64,000 nt of DNA from Voacanga thouarsii (Eukaryota; Streptophyta; Magnoliopsida; Gentianales; Apocynaceae). Positions 36,991 to 50,403 of this stretch are shown one piece after another. Within the stretch, counting starts at the first letter, position 1. Every line of letters starts with the position of its first letter. The translations under genes and the position numbers were made by a program. The DNA is taken from the NCBI GenBank assembly GCA_026120185.1, contig JANUWF010003375.1, forward strand, positions 4,344,736-4,408,735, given 5' to 3'. The notes beneath the pieces are model-generated. The model did no database searches, had not been told where the DNA came from, and saw only the letters and a list, made by a program, of their open reading frames with translations.

Positions 36991-37563
36991 CTCTAGTATT
37001 ATTATTAGTATTATATGTAATGAAAAATTAGGAGGAAAAATGAAACTTTGCTAGGTTATCTTTGGGGCCCCTAAGGAAATTATATAGGTGGCCCAAAATC
37101 ATGTGATGGTTTGACCAAATTAAACCTCCTTTGACTTATCCTTGACCTATCTTTGACCTTGTATGATAAATGGAGTTCATGCATTATCTATTAGCTTCTA
37201 CCACATTCTACAACATTTTATTAATTTCTTAAGTATTCTAAGAACCTCTCAAAGTTTCTATAAACTTCTAATATCCTCTAAATGGATCTAGGAAGGCCAT
37301 ATCACCATCACAAGGATTCTAGGATGTTCTAGTGTTCTTAAGTCATAAGGAAAAACTATATATATATATAAAAAAAAGAGAAGTAGATGAAGCAAGAGGA
37401 CGAGAGGACCAAAAAGGAGAGGAAGAGAGAAAAGGAGCCAGAAAAGAAGAGAGAATAAGAAAGGAGAGAAAGAGAGAAAGAAGGAAAGGAAGAAAAGAGA
37501 AACAAAAAGAGAAGGAAAACTAGAAAAATGAGATAGAGAGAGAATGAAATGAGAAAAGGGGAA
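36482..37563 (+). mobile_element. gypsy LTR fragment with microsatellites and GA-rich leader
   Basis: Its order of parts matches the LTR family at 5312 and 6074: AT-rich DNA with (AAT)n at 36581-36663 and (ATT)n at 36908-36990, a GGTGGCCCAAAATCATG block, TTCTA-rich DNA, a TATATATATA stretch near 37357, then a GA-rich leader. It is cut at about 37563 by the truncated copia LTR. The same LTR probably continues at 47963-48070 and 49808-50389. The ORF 37332-37523 is a Lys/Glu/Arg low-complexity translation of the GA tract. Confidence 0.65.
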
Positions 37564-38843
37564 AGATCAATATCTGTATATTTTAGGTGTATTACTCTAG
37601 TTAGTTAAGACAGACTCATGCAAAAGAGTTTCTATGCTTCATAGTTTAATCACCCCTTATGGTTGTTTGAGATAATCTAAATAATCTAGGGCCTTGGGAA
37701 CGTGACTCTAGAATGTGTGCTTTTGGGTAGCTTCCAATGATAAGCAAGTATATTCAAGTGAGTCATGGATTATTGAACTAGAGATCTAAGGATGGTAGAT
37801 GTCATTGAGATGGGTGTTAGTACATTTATCCTGTCTCATTGATAGGTGTTACGTGGAGGGGTATTTCTGTCATTACACCTATAGGTCAGAGACATTGTTT
37901 TAAGCAATATTATTCTTGGAATATTTTCATATGGTGATAAATAAAAATATTTAAACTAATAAAATATAGCTTTTTAATAGTAAGGGAATTTTGGTCATTT
38001 TAGTAGCCATGAATAATATATCTCTCAGTCTCCGGAGTAGCTCAAGTTACCTTAGTATTGTTTAGGCACAGTCTGGCTTAATGGATACTTATGTGGAAGA
38101 GAATAAAATGTATTCTAAGAGTCCAATTTGAATTAAATAATTAGTCTTAGATTTTAATATGGCCTAGAAAATATAATTAAATAACTAAGAGAATTGGGCT
38201 GAAATAATTAATTAATTTGGCTGATATATGGTGATATATATTAATTGTTCATTTATAATTAATTAATTAGTCTTGGGTATTTAATGAGGCCGAGAAAAAG
38301 ATAATTATTTAATTAAGAGGATTAGGCATGTCTTAGATTAATTTTTGAGCACAGCACCTAGCCCATTATGGCTTGATGGTTTTCAGGCATTAGGCTTACC
38401 GAAGCCCTAGGCTAGCTGAAAATATGGTGCAAGAGGAGGAAAAAATATAACGTAGTTTTGCTTTCCAGGATACTCCATCTCATCTCTCCCTCTCTGGTTT
38501 GTCGTCTTTCCTCTTCCTTCTCTCTAGGAAAGTGGTTTGATTATCTAAGAAGGTGCTCTCACCAGGCCAACGCCAATAGCAAGGTAGAGTTATATTCCAA
38601 AAGACGAAGAGAAGAAGCTTGGAGACGTTTGATGCGTAGGAACGGGAGATTGGTAGGAATTCCGATTAAACAACCCGTGTTCTCTTCTCCCCTTATAATA
38701 CAAGAAGTTCCTGTACAACCCGTCTCCACGTTGGTTAATTCGCAACCAGCAAGAAAAAGTAAGTGCTCTCTTCTTAATGTGGCTCGAAAAAATTGAAATT
38801 TTTCTGCTGCATTTTTTCTTTGATGTTTTTTCATGATCCTTCA
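37564..38843 (+). mobile_element. 5' LTR of Ty1/copia element, 5' truncated
   Basis: It matches 46645-47962 of the 3' LTR from AGATCAATATC onward and ends CATGATCCTTCA. About 490 bp of LTR start are missing. The break lies directly against the GA-rich leader of a gypsy LTR. An ORF at 38458-38796 is not kept in the other LTR. Confidence 0.88.
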
Positions 38844-38845
38844 AG

Positions 38846-38858
38846 TGCTATCGGAGCC
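38846..38858 (+). promoter_or_regulatory. Copia primer-binding site
   Basis: TGCTATCGGAGCC two bases after the LTR end, two changes from the TGGTATCAGAGCC initiator tRNA-Met complement. Confidence 0.75.
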
Positions 38859-40606
38859 ACAATTTTCATCTAGGAGCATGTACTAGGGTTAAAACTCGAA
38901 AAGGTGGTTCATTTACTATTTAAAAAAATGAATCTTTTATGATTTTGTGTGATACCTCATACATTGGTTTCAACATTTCATGTACTCCTTACAGTCGAGG
39001 CATATGATCATGTATTTCAGATTCTTCCCTATCATTTTTTTGGGTTTTAAGTAGATTCGATGTATGCCTCACGCTAAGAGGCATAAGTGCTTGTAAAGGT
39101 ATGTTCTTTACACCTATTTTTTCTATTTCTTTATATTCTTATAATCTATAAACTTTGGGGACTGGAAAAAAATGATTACTATTTTTTTGGGGGGACAAAA
39201 AGCAACTGTAATGCTGGAAGTTTTGGGCTATTTTGTGCCTGGATTTTCAGCATTTAGGTAGCTGCTATTTGCAAAAGCTGGATTTTCTATGCAGAAGCTG
39301 GATTTTTTCCAACAATTGGCAAATTCCAAAGCGCAGTAGGTGCCGAGTGCAGGAGTTCGACCTAGCACTAGCTCCTCTCGGGTAGCAAAAGTTGGCAAAC
39401 TCAGAGTGTAGCGGGTGCCGGGTGTGGGTCCGCTTGGGAATGGCAAAACTAGTCTAAAATACAGAGTAAAACTAGGTACAGTTTGGCCGGTTGTCCAAGA
39501 AATAGATGAGCAGCTGCTGAAGTTTTGTTCATTAATTTTCCTTGATACAATCATGTTTTGAAACTATTATATGAGGTTAATTTTCTGTAATAGTTTTATT
39601 TATCTATGGATGAATAAGTTACATGAAAAAAAAAAAGTAGTAAATGATGGAACCACCATAGGATTAAACAAGATCATTAATTTTGAATTCATAATGTTTT
39701 CCCCATTATTTAGTCATTTAGGAATAAATGAATAGTTTGAGCATGAAAAAGTTTACTTTTGATATCATGCTTATTTCATTTTTGTGATCAAATGCACGAG
39801 TTCTTGTGAGATCAAAGTCTTACTAGGTAGGACGGGTTTTGATAAAATGTTTTAATCTAAGAAACCTTAAACATAAAAGATTTCATGGTTTATTCTCTTA
39901 AGGGTATAATCCTTGATATAGAGAATAATGTTGAATTTAAGGTTATTTATTAAAGTTTTACTTGGTCATTAACTTAGAATAGTAAAATAAATTTATAATT
40001 TATTCTCTCAAAAGGGTTTAATCCTTGACATAGAGAATAATATTGAATTTTAGAGTTTTACTAAAGTTAATGAAACCATAAGATTATAGAAAATATTTTT
40101 GGGCCTAAAACTCTATTTTCAATAAAAGATTAAGTGGGAGAAGGGTTCCAATGATCCCATGGCTTCCATCACAACTCTCATTAGAGATAGTGGATTTCCT
40201 CATGTCATTCTGAGCATGACTCCCTATAAGATGGATTTCCACAAGTATCTAGAACTAATGGAAGAGTAAAATTAAAAGCCTAGGGTATTTTCTATGATCG
40301 ACCAACTTACGTTAGAGGTTTTTAGCATTAGATTACCCATAGGTGGTGTGAGTTAGTTGCCATCCCATCGGTGGAACCTTTTCTAGATCATCACCTATTT
40401 TAGGAAGTTTTAATGCGTAATGGTTATACACTTAACTTAAGATTCTATTAATCTTCATATGGAGCTCTGTTAGGTTTTCAAAGAGCCAAACTATTTATGT
40501 TATTAATAATGGTTTTAAGAGTTATCTATTATTAAAGAAATAATATAAAGAATATGCCTTTTTATTTCTCGCAAAATAAATAAATGTTTTTTGAAATATT
40601 TTAGAA
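38859..40606 (+). other. Long copia leader with two repeated hairpins
   Basis: This is 1.75 kb without a supported ORF. It has a GC-richer block at about 39230-39500 and two perfect 9-bp inverted repeats TTATTCTCT/AGAGAATAA (39890-39928 and 40000-40040) lying 110 bp apart in similar sequence. Confidence 0.6.
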
Positions 40607-43600
40607 ATGTCTGATTTCTGTCCATTGTCAATCATTCTTAAGGAGAATAAGTTGACAAGCCCAAATTATATGGACTGGAAGAGGAACTTGAACATAGTAA
40701 TCACTGCTGAAGGGTACAAGTATGTTTTTACGGATCCCTATCCTAAGATTGGGGAAGAATCCACTTATCAGGATTGAGAGGCCGTTCTCGGTATGGAAGA
40801 AAGCCGACAAGATGGCTAAATGCTTCCATGTCTAGTGTGCTCCAATCTAAGCATGAGCACATGGTCACTGCATATGATATAGATTTGCCATCACGTACAA
40901 TACTTGCTGGCAGGAGCCAGCCCGTAAAGTAGGATGCTCTTAGAGCAATCATGGATACTAGGATGATTGAGGAGGCATCGGTTTGAGAGCATCTACTCAA
41001 GATGATTGCTTATTTTTAGAAAGGTGAGGTCTTAGGTGCAACGATAGATCTCGAGAGCCAAATTGACATGGTTCTGGAAACTCTGTTTGACTTATATTAG
41101 TAGTTCAAGTTAAACTACAACATGAAAAAGTTGAATATGAATCTCACAGAGCTTATAAAAGAGCTCTAGATAGCAGAAAAGATCATAAAGCCCATGTCAA
41201 AGATTTTGGTCTCTAGTTCTACCTCTTCTTCTAGAATTAAGGCGAAGCCTTAAAAATTTAAGAAGAAGAAGGTCTAGAACAACGTAAGGGCCCAACCTAA
41301 AGTATCTGGTTAGGCCAAGCCCAACGAGAAGCCCAAAAGCAAATGTTTCAAGTGTGGTAAGAAGGGGCATTGGAAGAAAGATTGCCTGGACTTCTTAGCT
41401 AAGTCTACTTCAGGTGTTGCTTTATACCTAGAGTCTATTTTGATGGTTGGATCAACATCCTCTTGGATAGTTGATTTTGGAACCATTGACCATATCTGTA
41501 ACTCTTTGCAATGGTTCAGAAGGACAAGAAGACTCAGTAAGGGCGAGCATAGACTTCAAGTAAGCAATGGAGCAAGAATATTAGCTGAAGTAGTAGGCGA
41601 TCCTGAGCTTATTTTTTATTGTAATAGCAAGTTAGTCTTAAAAGTTATTTTATATATTTCTTATTTTAAACAGAATTTGATTTCAGCTTCCAAATTGAGG
41701 AATCAAGGATATTTTATTTCTTTCTATTATGGTGTTTTCATCAGTAGAGATGGTAATTTAATTTGTTCAGGAAAAATGTATGGGAATCATTTTTACATAC
41801 ATCCTATTTAAAATCAAGTAAACAATATTCAAATTGAACATAATAATAAAAAGAGAAATGTCATCTCAAATGACTTGTATTTGTGGCATCTTAGATTGGG
41901 ATATATAAATCTCAATTGGATTTAGAGGCTAATCTAAGATGGGCCTTTAGGTTTATTAAGATTAGAAGAATGGCCTTAATATAAATCTTTCCTTAAAGGT
42001 AAAATGACCAAAAGGTCCTTTACCAAAAAGGCAGATGAGCCATGGAAATACTAGCACTAGTTCATTTGGATGTTTGTGGTCCGATGACTACACCAGTTAG
42101 AGGAGGCTATGAATACTTCATCACTTTCACACTTGATCACACTTATTTTGGTTACATTTATCTGATGAGGTGCAAATTTGACCTTTTTTTTATAAATTCA
42201 AGAAGTTTAAGGCTGAAGTGGAGCGTCGAATTGGTCAACTAAATAAAATTTTGAGATCGGATCATGGTAGAGAGTACCTTCTCGGTGAGTTTAAGGATTA
42301 TTTGGTACATCACGACATAGTATCTCAATTAACTACTCCTGGGACTCCTTAGCAAAATGGAGTAGCTGAGAGAAGAAATAAAATTTATATGGAAATTGTC
42401 AGTAGCATGATGAGTCATGCATCTCTTTCTATTTCATTTTGGGGGTATACCTTTGAAACAGTGGCGTATATTTTGAATTTGGTACCTTTCAAATCAGTAT
42501 CTAGGACACCCTATAAGATGTGGACTGGACAAAAGTCCAGTCTGAATCATCTCATGATATAGAGCTGTCCAACTTATGTGTTGACAAAAGGAAGTAAGTT
42601 AAAACCAAGATCAGAGTTTTGCTACTTTGTTGGGTATCCAAAAGGAATGAGAGGTGGATATTTCTATCATTCCCAAAATCATAAAGTACTTCTTAGTACT
42701 AATTCTAGATACTTAGATGATGAACAAGTTACATGCACTACGAGTTCAAGTAAAATACTGTTAGAGTACAAGTTCATCACAGATTCAACTTCAAGCACTT
42801 CTAACACCCTAATTTAGGAACTAAAAAAAATAAAACAGGATGTTCCTATACAAATTGAGCCTCATCATAATGGGAGGGTCACTAGAGTTCCATAAAGGTA
42901 GACTGGGAAGATCGATGATCTAGTCTCGGATCATCAAAAATAAGATCCCACTAGATATAAGGAAGCCATTATTGATATTCATGCAGACAAATGGTAGCTA
43001 GCTATGAATGCCGAGATTGAGTTTATGTGTTGGGTATTTCACGCGTATCATATACAGTGCAGTGGAATAATTAAAATGAGATACCATCCCAGAATCCGCA
43101 TATGTGTGGAAAACAAGACATATGAAGAGAACAAAAATAACAGCTTTTACCTTTCTTTGTTTGTGTGAAAAACAAAACGTTCCTTCTTCAAGTATGATGA
43201 TTGTGGCGTGATCTAGCAATCCTCTTGAAGAATCACCACGAGAATTGTTTGTCCAACTACTATAATCACAGTGTGTGATTATCTCTAACAGAAATCCACA
43301 CGGAGGATCACACTTAAGCACCAAGATTTTCTGTGCTAGCAGAAAACAACAATAGTGGCTGGAGTTTTTCTTCCTTGTTCTTCTTGTTAAACAAAAACCA
43401 GAGAAAGAAGAAGAAGAAGAAAAGTCTTAGTGTTCTTCTTGAGAACCACACGGAAGAGAGAGTGTGAAGAGAACAAAAGATCACATGTTTATCCTCTTGT
43501 GTGCCCTTTGGTTTTATGTTGTTTTGTTTCATGTGTGTCTCTTGGGTCACCCGAAAAACCTCAATAATAAAACCATCTGAGAATTCTAAACAAACAATTG

Positions 43601-46130
43601 CAATTCTCCAATTGCAATTAGAACCCATCAAGTTCTCAGAATTATAAATTGGCCTATAAATTATAACTAATTATAATTTGGCCACATCAACTTCTCTTTC
43701 TCGCAATAAACCCTACTGTGTTGTCAAATAATATCTTGAGTATATATTCCTCTTTTGTGTGTGACCTATTAAGTTTCCCGGTCAATTGGTAGCGAACATG
43801 AATTAATCCAAACGTCTTTGAGATTAATAATCCTTAATTAATTAGAATTAATCCTATTAATTCTAATCGGGATTGGTTTATTAATTCATCAATTAATAAA
43901 CCCATATTCCCAAATCATGAGCGGTATCTAGCAACACATCATGACCACCCAAGAGTCCAGGAAGTCAAGTGGCTTGACATGAACCCTTCAATAACAAACT
44001 ATAGTGCAACTAACTCATTTCACCATACAATATCTCATTCGGTCTAGAGTACAAAATTAGTGCCAACTCCCTCCAGAATATATATTAATTCTGGTCCGAA
44101 TATAATTATACTTGTACCAAGAACCCACTTCTCTAGATGTGTATTAATTGGAACTATTTCCTATACACATACGCCTTGGCCAAGGACTTCTTGAGTAGTA
44201 ATTTCTACAAGTGGTCGTGAGATATTCGCCCCTACTATTAGGAGTGGTGAATCCTTTATTGACCCTCTCAACTACTTTCATTTACCTCATAATGTACCGA
44301 ATATCCAACTCATAGGCAGCCTTCGATCAAGCTTCGGAGATTGGAATCAAAGCACAATACTCAGCAAACAAAGTACTTTGGAGATATCAAGTCTAAGAAT
44401 ACTTGCACGTTTACTATATTGAGATTATATCACTGGCACTAAATAGTTATCCATGTGATTATCTCATAACTAGGTCATCCAATGAACTTGTTCTACTTGA
44501 AAGCATCCACGTGTTAATTTTGAGTATCTCAATACTCACGGATATGAAAACCACCGCATGATCAAATTAGGAAGTCTTAACACATGCTAGTCTTAATGCA
44601 TTAATGATGTCATATCTCATTAATACTTTAATTAGGGACTATTTAAGTATTAACACTATACAATGTAGTAGAAATCTCGTATCATGATCTCTATCATGAA
44701 TTCCTTAACACAGTGTTGTATTAGGGACTTTATCTAACAGTTTTATTACACAAAAGTAATCAAAAGAAACTGTAAGATAAATAATGCCTTTTATAAAATA
44801 AAATGTGTTAGATACAACGTACAAGTGATTGCCTCTAGGGCACAACACTAACACTATGTGCCTCAATCAGGTCTGGGATCTTATCACTGCAATTGATGGG
44901 ATAAACCCCATTTGGTGTAAGTGCGTATACAAGAGAAAAAAGGTGGAGATAGAATGGTTGAAACCTATAAAGCAAGGTTGGTTACTAAAAGTTATACTCA
45001 GAAAGAATAGATCAATTATGAGGAAAAATTTTAACCAGTAGCCATGTTTAAGTCTATCTGAATTCTCTTAGCCATCCATATCATTATAATTACAAGATAT
45101 AGCAGATGGATGTCAAGACGACCTTCTTAAATGGCTATCTTAGCAAAGAGATCTATATGTCGTAGCCAGAAGGTTTTATTGCTAGAGGTCGAGAACAAAT
45201 AGTCTGTAGGCTTAAGAAGTCCATCTATGTACTTAAGCAAGCGTTACGAGCATGAAACATACATTTTAAAGAAATCGTGAAAGCTTATGATTTCATTCAA
45301 AATGTGAATGAACTATGTGCGTATAGGAAATTAGATAGCGGCAAAATGATTTTCTTGGTGCTTTATATGGATGACATTCTATTCATTAGAAAAGGTGTAG
45401 GAACATTGTCATCCTTTAAGGTTTGACTATCTAGTCAATTTAGCATGAAAGACTTGGGAGAAGCTAGCTATATTCTAAGCATTAGGCTTCTTAAAGATAG
45501 GAAGCAAAGAATGTTAGGATTATCTTAGACTGTTTATATTGACAAGATATTTATCAAATATAGCATGAATCAATGTAAAATGGCTATTATACCGTTTAGT
45601 CATGGATTATCCTTATCTTCCAAGCAGTGTCCTCAGACACAGGAAGACAAGCAGAAAATAAGCAGAATCCTTTATGCTTTCGGCTATAGGAAATCTCATA
45701 TATGTTATGCTTTATACTAGGCCATATATCTGCTTTGCAGTAAGCATAATTAGTAGATATCAGTCAAACCCAAGGGAAGCCCATGGTAGCTGAGTACGTT
45801 GCTTCTTCAGAAGCTTCTAAAGAAGCTGTGTGCCTCTGGAAATTCTTCATAAAACTTGGAGTAGTACCACACATAGATAGGCCTATCACCATTTATTGTG
45901 ACAACTCTGGAGTAGTGTTACAATGCAAGGAACCTCGAAACCATAGGAAAGGCAAGCACATAGATAGGAAGTTTCACCATATCTAAGAGTTCATCCATAA
46001 ACAGGAGATAGTGGTTGATCAGATTTCCTTTGTCAACAATCTGGTGGATCCCTTTACCAAGCCTTTGACAGAAAAGGTGTTTCACAAACACTTAGATGTC
46101 ATTTGGTTTGTTACTTATGGACTTTCTTAA
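40607..46130 (+). pseudogene. Ty1/copia gag-pol polyprotein, decayed
   Basis: Domains lie in copia order. Gag starts at ATG 40607 (MSDFCPLSIILKENKL) and has a zinc knuckle CFKCGKKGHWKKDC (41344-41385). The protease site reads DFGT (near 41470) instead of D-S/T-G. The integrase core keeps all three acidic positions on broken frames: HLDVCGPM (42060), RSDHGREY (42256) and NGVAERRN (42356). Reverse transcriptase keeps YMDDI (45364-45378). RNase H (45783-46060) keeps YCDNSG and ends in DPFTKPL, with the last stop at 46128. Many stops and frameshifts occur throughout. A copia LTR of another family is inserted at 43028-44853 between codons of the RT start (MNAEIEFM and NQVWDL). Integrase precedes RT, which fixes the superfamily. 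Confidence 0.92.
43028..44853 (-). mobile_element. Solo copia LTR inside copia pol
   Basis: Same family as 26131-27846. It runs from TGTTGGGTATTTC to GCACAACACTAACA (1826 bp). Flanking 5-mers TTATG and CTATG match at four of five positions, so the duplication is probably real but mutated. Removing it restores a continuous RT reading frame across the site. Confidence 0.92.
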
Positions 46131-46153
46131 TCTTTGTAGTGCAAGTGGGAGAT

Positions 46154-47962
46154 TATTGGAAAGTATGCCCTCAAAGACTATGTTTTCTGAATGAACATAT
46201 TGCAATAAAATGTTTATTTAATCAATTACATTTATTTCTTATATTATTGCACATTTAAAGGTCTGGGTATGGTATTTATTAGTCTATGTGTTGGGTCGTT
46301 CTTCACAGTAAGGTATAGATCATTAGTACATATCATACAAATAAAATTGAATTCTTAGTTATTTGATGGAACTGGATATTTCATCAAGGTAAGACTATTA
46401 TGTCATGATTTTCATTGAGGAATAGTTTACCTTAAAGCAATAAGTAGTTCACTCACATCATAGGTATAAGCGTATTTCGAATATGTATAATTGGACTAGT
46501 AGTAGTGATCTCTCTTAAAGTACTATAATAATATAGACAAGATTATTGTTGCTAAGTATGGACAGATACCTTCATACTTAAGGGTGAGTTGGTGATCTGG
46601 CGAAGATAGGGTTTTATACTTTGATGTATGATGGGTGAAATTTCTTTTGTGAGATCAATATCTTTGTATGTTAGGTGTATTACTCTTGTTAGTTAAGATG
46701 GACTCATGTATAAAAGTTTCTATGCTTCATTTAAGTAAGGTTTAATCACCCCCTTGTGATTGTATAGAATAATCTAAATAATCCAGAGCCCTGGGAACGT
46801 GACTCTAGATTGTATGCTTTTGGGTACCGTTCAATGATAAGAAAGTATATTCAAGTGAGTCATGGATTATTAGACTAGAGATCTAAGAATGGTAGATGTC
46901 TTTGAGATGGGTGTTAGTACAGTTATCCTGTCTCATTGATGGATGTTTACAATGAGGGGTATTTCCGTCATTACACAGGTAGGTCGGAGACATTGTTTCA
47001 AGCAATATTATTCTTGGGGTTAACATTTCTATATGTTGATAAATGGGAATATTTAAAATGATAAAATGCGGCTATTTAATAATAAGGGCATTTTTAGTCA
47101 TTTTAGTAGCCATGAATAATAAATCTCTTAGTCCCCGGAGTAACTCAAGTTTCCTTGGTGTTGTTTAGATACAATTTGAGCTTAATGGATAATTATGTGG
47201 AAGAGAATAAATTTTATTCTAAGAGTCCAATTAAAGAATTAGACTACAATAAATTATTTAGTCTTGGTTTTAATAAGGCCCAGAAAAGATAATTAATTAA
47301 TTCACAAAATTGGGCTCGAATAAATTAATTAATTAGGTTGATACATGTTTACATATATTAAGAATCCAATTACAATTAATTAATTAGTCTTGGGTATTTA
47401 ATGAGGCTCAGAGAAAAATAATTAATTAATTAAGAGGATTGTGCCAGTCTTGGATTGATTTTTTAGCACAGCACCTAGCCCATTAGGGCTTGATTGTTTT
47501 CGGCCATTTGGGCTTATAGAAGCCCTAGGTTGGATGAAAATATGGTGTAAGAGGAGGGAAAAAAAATAATGTAGTTCTGCTTTCCAGGGTGTGCCATCTC
47601 ATCTCTCCCTTTATGGTTTATCGTATTTCCTTTTCATTCTCTCTAAAAGAGTGGTTTGATGATCGAAAAAGGCACTCCCACCAAGCTAACATCAAAAGCA
47701 AGATAGAGTCATACTCCGGAAGACGAAGAGAAAAAGCTTAGAGACATTTGATGCATAGGAGCAGGAGATTGGTAGGAATTCCTGTTGAACAACCCACGTT
47801 CTCTTCTCCCATTCAAACACAAGAAGTTCCAGTGCAACTTGTCCCCACGTTGGTTAATTCGCGACCAACAAGAAAAAGTAAGTACTCTCTTCTGGATAAA
47901 GCTCGAAAAAATTGAAATTTTTTTGCTTCGTTTTTTCTTTGATGTTGTTCCATGATCCTTCA
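46154..47962 (+). mobile_element. 3' LTR of the Ty1/copia element
   Basis: It follows a GCAAGTGGGAGA purine tract (46141-46152) and starts TATTGGAAAGTATGCC, where TG has become TA. It ends CATGATCCTTCA. It is 1.81 kb, against 1.28 kb left in the 5' LTR. It includes a run of short sequence words also seen at 37575-38843, in the same order. Confidence 0.9.
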
Positions 47963-48070
47963 CTTCCGTGTGTTATAGCAATGTTGTTGAGAATGTGAAT
48001 AATGTATTTGAAAATACGGTACAGTCTATGATTAAAAGCTCAATACTAATGTTGTAAATGGTGCCAAGTT
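47963..48070 (+). mobile_element. gypsy LTR fragment between copia insertions
   Basis: A 108-bp bridge between the copia 3' LTR and the solo LTR. Removing the solo LTR joins it to 49808-50389, so it belongs to the same host LTR. Confidence 0.6.
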
Positions 48071-48405
48071 TGTTGGGTATCTCAGGCTCATATCCTATAC
48101 AGTGCAACGAAAAATAAACGAGATCCTATCCCAGGACCTACCTATGTGTAGAAAACAAGACATAGAGATAATAAAGGTAGAAGCTTTTTACCTTTGTTTG
48201 ATCGTTCGAAGAACAAAATTTTTTTTTTCAAGTTGAGGCGCAATCCAGCAATCCTCTTATGCAAACTCCACCTGGGTTGAACGTCTAACCACTATAATCA
48301 CAGTATGTGATTATCTCTAATAGTAATCCACACAGAGGAATATTCAAGCACCAAAATTTCCTTTACTAGCAGAAAAAGATGGTGGCTAGGGCTATTTTCA
48401 TTTTC

Positions 48406-48446
<41 letters not shown>

Positions 48447-49802
48447 CATTTGTTTTGTGGCTCCTATTTTCGTGTGAATCACCCTTGGATTAGGGTTTCA
48501 AGCATATCCAATATATGTTCCAAAATTCACTAAAAATTTGAAATTCTAAAACAATTAGAATTTCCTAATTGTAATTGGAAACATCAAGTTCCCACAATTA
48601 CAACTTGGACCACAAATTATAACTAATTATAATTTGTCCACAACAACTTCTCTTTCTCGTAATTAACTCATCTATGTTATCAAATAACATCTTGAGTATA
48701 TAATCCTTTATTGTGTGCGACCTATTAGGTTTCCCAGTCAATTGGTAGCGAACATGAATTAATCCAAACGTATTTGAGATTAATAATCCATAATTAATTA
48801 GAATTAATCATATTAATTCTAATCAAGATTGGTTTATTAATTCATCAATTAATAAACACATATTCTCAGATCATGAGCAATATCTAGCAACATACCATGA
48901 CCACCCAAGAGTCCAAGAAGTCAAGTGGCTTGACATGAACCCTTCAATAACAAACTTCAGTATAATTAACTCCTTTCACCATACAATACCTCATTCGGTT
49001 TGGAGTACAGAATTAGTGCCAACTCCCTCTAGAATTAATTCTGGCCTGAATACAATAGTACTTGTACCAGGAACCCACTACTCTAGATGTGTATCAATTA
49101 GAACTATTTCCAATACACAATTGCCTTGGCCAAGGACTTCTCGAGTAGTAATTCCTACAAATGGCCATGAGATATTTTCCCTTACTATTAGGAGTGGTGA
49201 ATCCTTTATTGACCCTCTCAACTACTTTCGTTTACCTCACAATGTACCCAATATCCATCCCATAGGCGGCCCTTGATCGAGCTCCGGAGATTGAAATCAA
49301 AGTACAATGCTCAGTAAATAAAGTACCTTGGAGATCTCAAGTCTAAGGATACTTGCAAGTTTGCTATATTGAGATTATATCACTGGCATTAAATAGTTAT
49401 CCATGTGATTATCTCAAAGCTAGTTCATCCAATTAACTTGTTCTATTAACAAGCATCTATGTGTTAACTTTGAGTATCTCAATACTCACAGATATAAGAA
49501 CCACCACCTGATCAAATCAGGAAGTCTAACACATGTTGGTCTTAATGCATTAATGATGTCCTGTCTCATTAATACTATGACTAGCGACTATTTAAGTACT
49601 AACACTATACAATGTAGTAGGAATCTCATATCATGATCTTTATCATGATATCCTTAACACAATGTTATACTAGGGACTTTATCGAACAATTATATTACTT
49701 AAAAGTAAACAAAGAAACTGTAAGATAAATAATGCCTTTTATTAAAATAAAATGTGTCATATACAATGTACAAGTGATTGCCTCTAGGGCACAACACTAA
49801 CA
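48071..49802 (-). mobile_element. Solo copia LTR with perfect target duplication
   Basis: It runs from TGTTGGGTATCTC to GCACAACACTAACA (1732 bp) and is flanked by a perfect AAGTT repeat (48066-48070 and 49803-49807). It contains a (GA)n microsatellite at about 48409-48442 that the other copies lack. The ORF 48935-49276 is a shadow of the LTR. Confidence 0.95.
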
Positions 49803-49807
49803 AAGTT

Positions 49808-50389
49808 ACCATGTGTTAATGTAATGGCACTCCTTTTCCCGAAAAAAACGGCGATTTAATTTCTTTAAGTATGGGGCAATAGTTTTCAGTATACCATGGA
49901 TTCCAAATGTGCACGAACTCTTCTAACATAAAGTTTTCTACTGCAATATTTTGAGTTGTTAAAATCATTTAATCTAATTTCCAAGGGAAAAACACTAGCA
50001 CACAGGACTCACTAAGTATACCACTCACACGTCTAATATTTTCTTGTTTTTAGGGCTATGAAGTAATGCTTTAGATATTAGAATGCCATGATACCTTTTG
50101 AGATCTTGAATTTATGATTGTAAGGTACGAGGCAATGTTTTTAGAAGTCTTTGTATATTCTGTGATTTTTATGTAATAGATAGACGGGTATTAGGCAAAC
50201 AATGTACTATACTTGCTATATATATTATGTTTATTTTGAATTAAATTTCATGCATATTTGAAGTTTTAAAATGACTCTGCTGTGCATTAAGGTATAAATT
50301 GTTATAAATATCCCTTATCTAGGAGTTCAGATGAGGCGATATCCCACGAAGATATGTCCTACTACGATTGGAATATGTGGGGTATTACA
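49808..50389 (+). mobile_element. gypsy LTR 3' end
   Basis: It contains the shared block GGACTCACTAAGTATACCAC followed by a pyrimidine tract and TTTTTAG (50052), then a GAGGCGATATCCCAC block and GGGTATTACA. A primer site follows at once, so this is a 5' LTR of a plus-strand element. Confidence 0.8.
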
Positions 50390-50391
50390 AG

Positions 50392-50403
50392 TAGTATCAG
50401 AGC
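50392..50403 (+). promoter_or_regulatory. Primer-binding site, initiator tRNA-Met type
   Basis: TAGTATCAGAGC three bases after the LTR end, one change from the consensus. Confidence 0.8.

Noticed and set aside
37332..37523. Charged Lys/Glu/Arg-rich ORF (also 9834-10115)
   Set aside because: It is the translation of GA-rich LTR leader DNA, and the frame is not conserved between copies.
38590..38844. Minus-strand frame of 84 codons in both copia LTRs (also 47709-47963)
   Set aside because: Neither copy begins with ATG at the LTR end, and the frames are equal because the LTRs derive from one sequence. No domain is seen.
48935..49276. 113-codon ORF
   Set aside because: It is antisense noncoding DNA of a solo copia LTR. 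The same segment in sister copies is broken.
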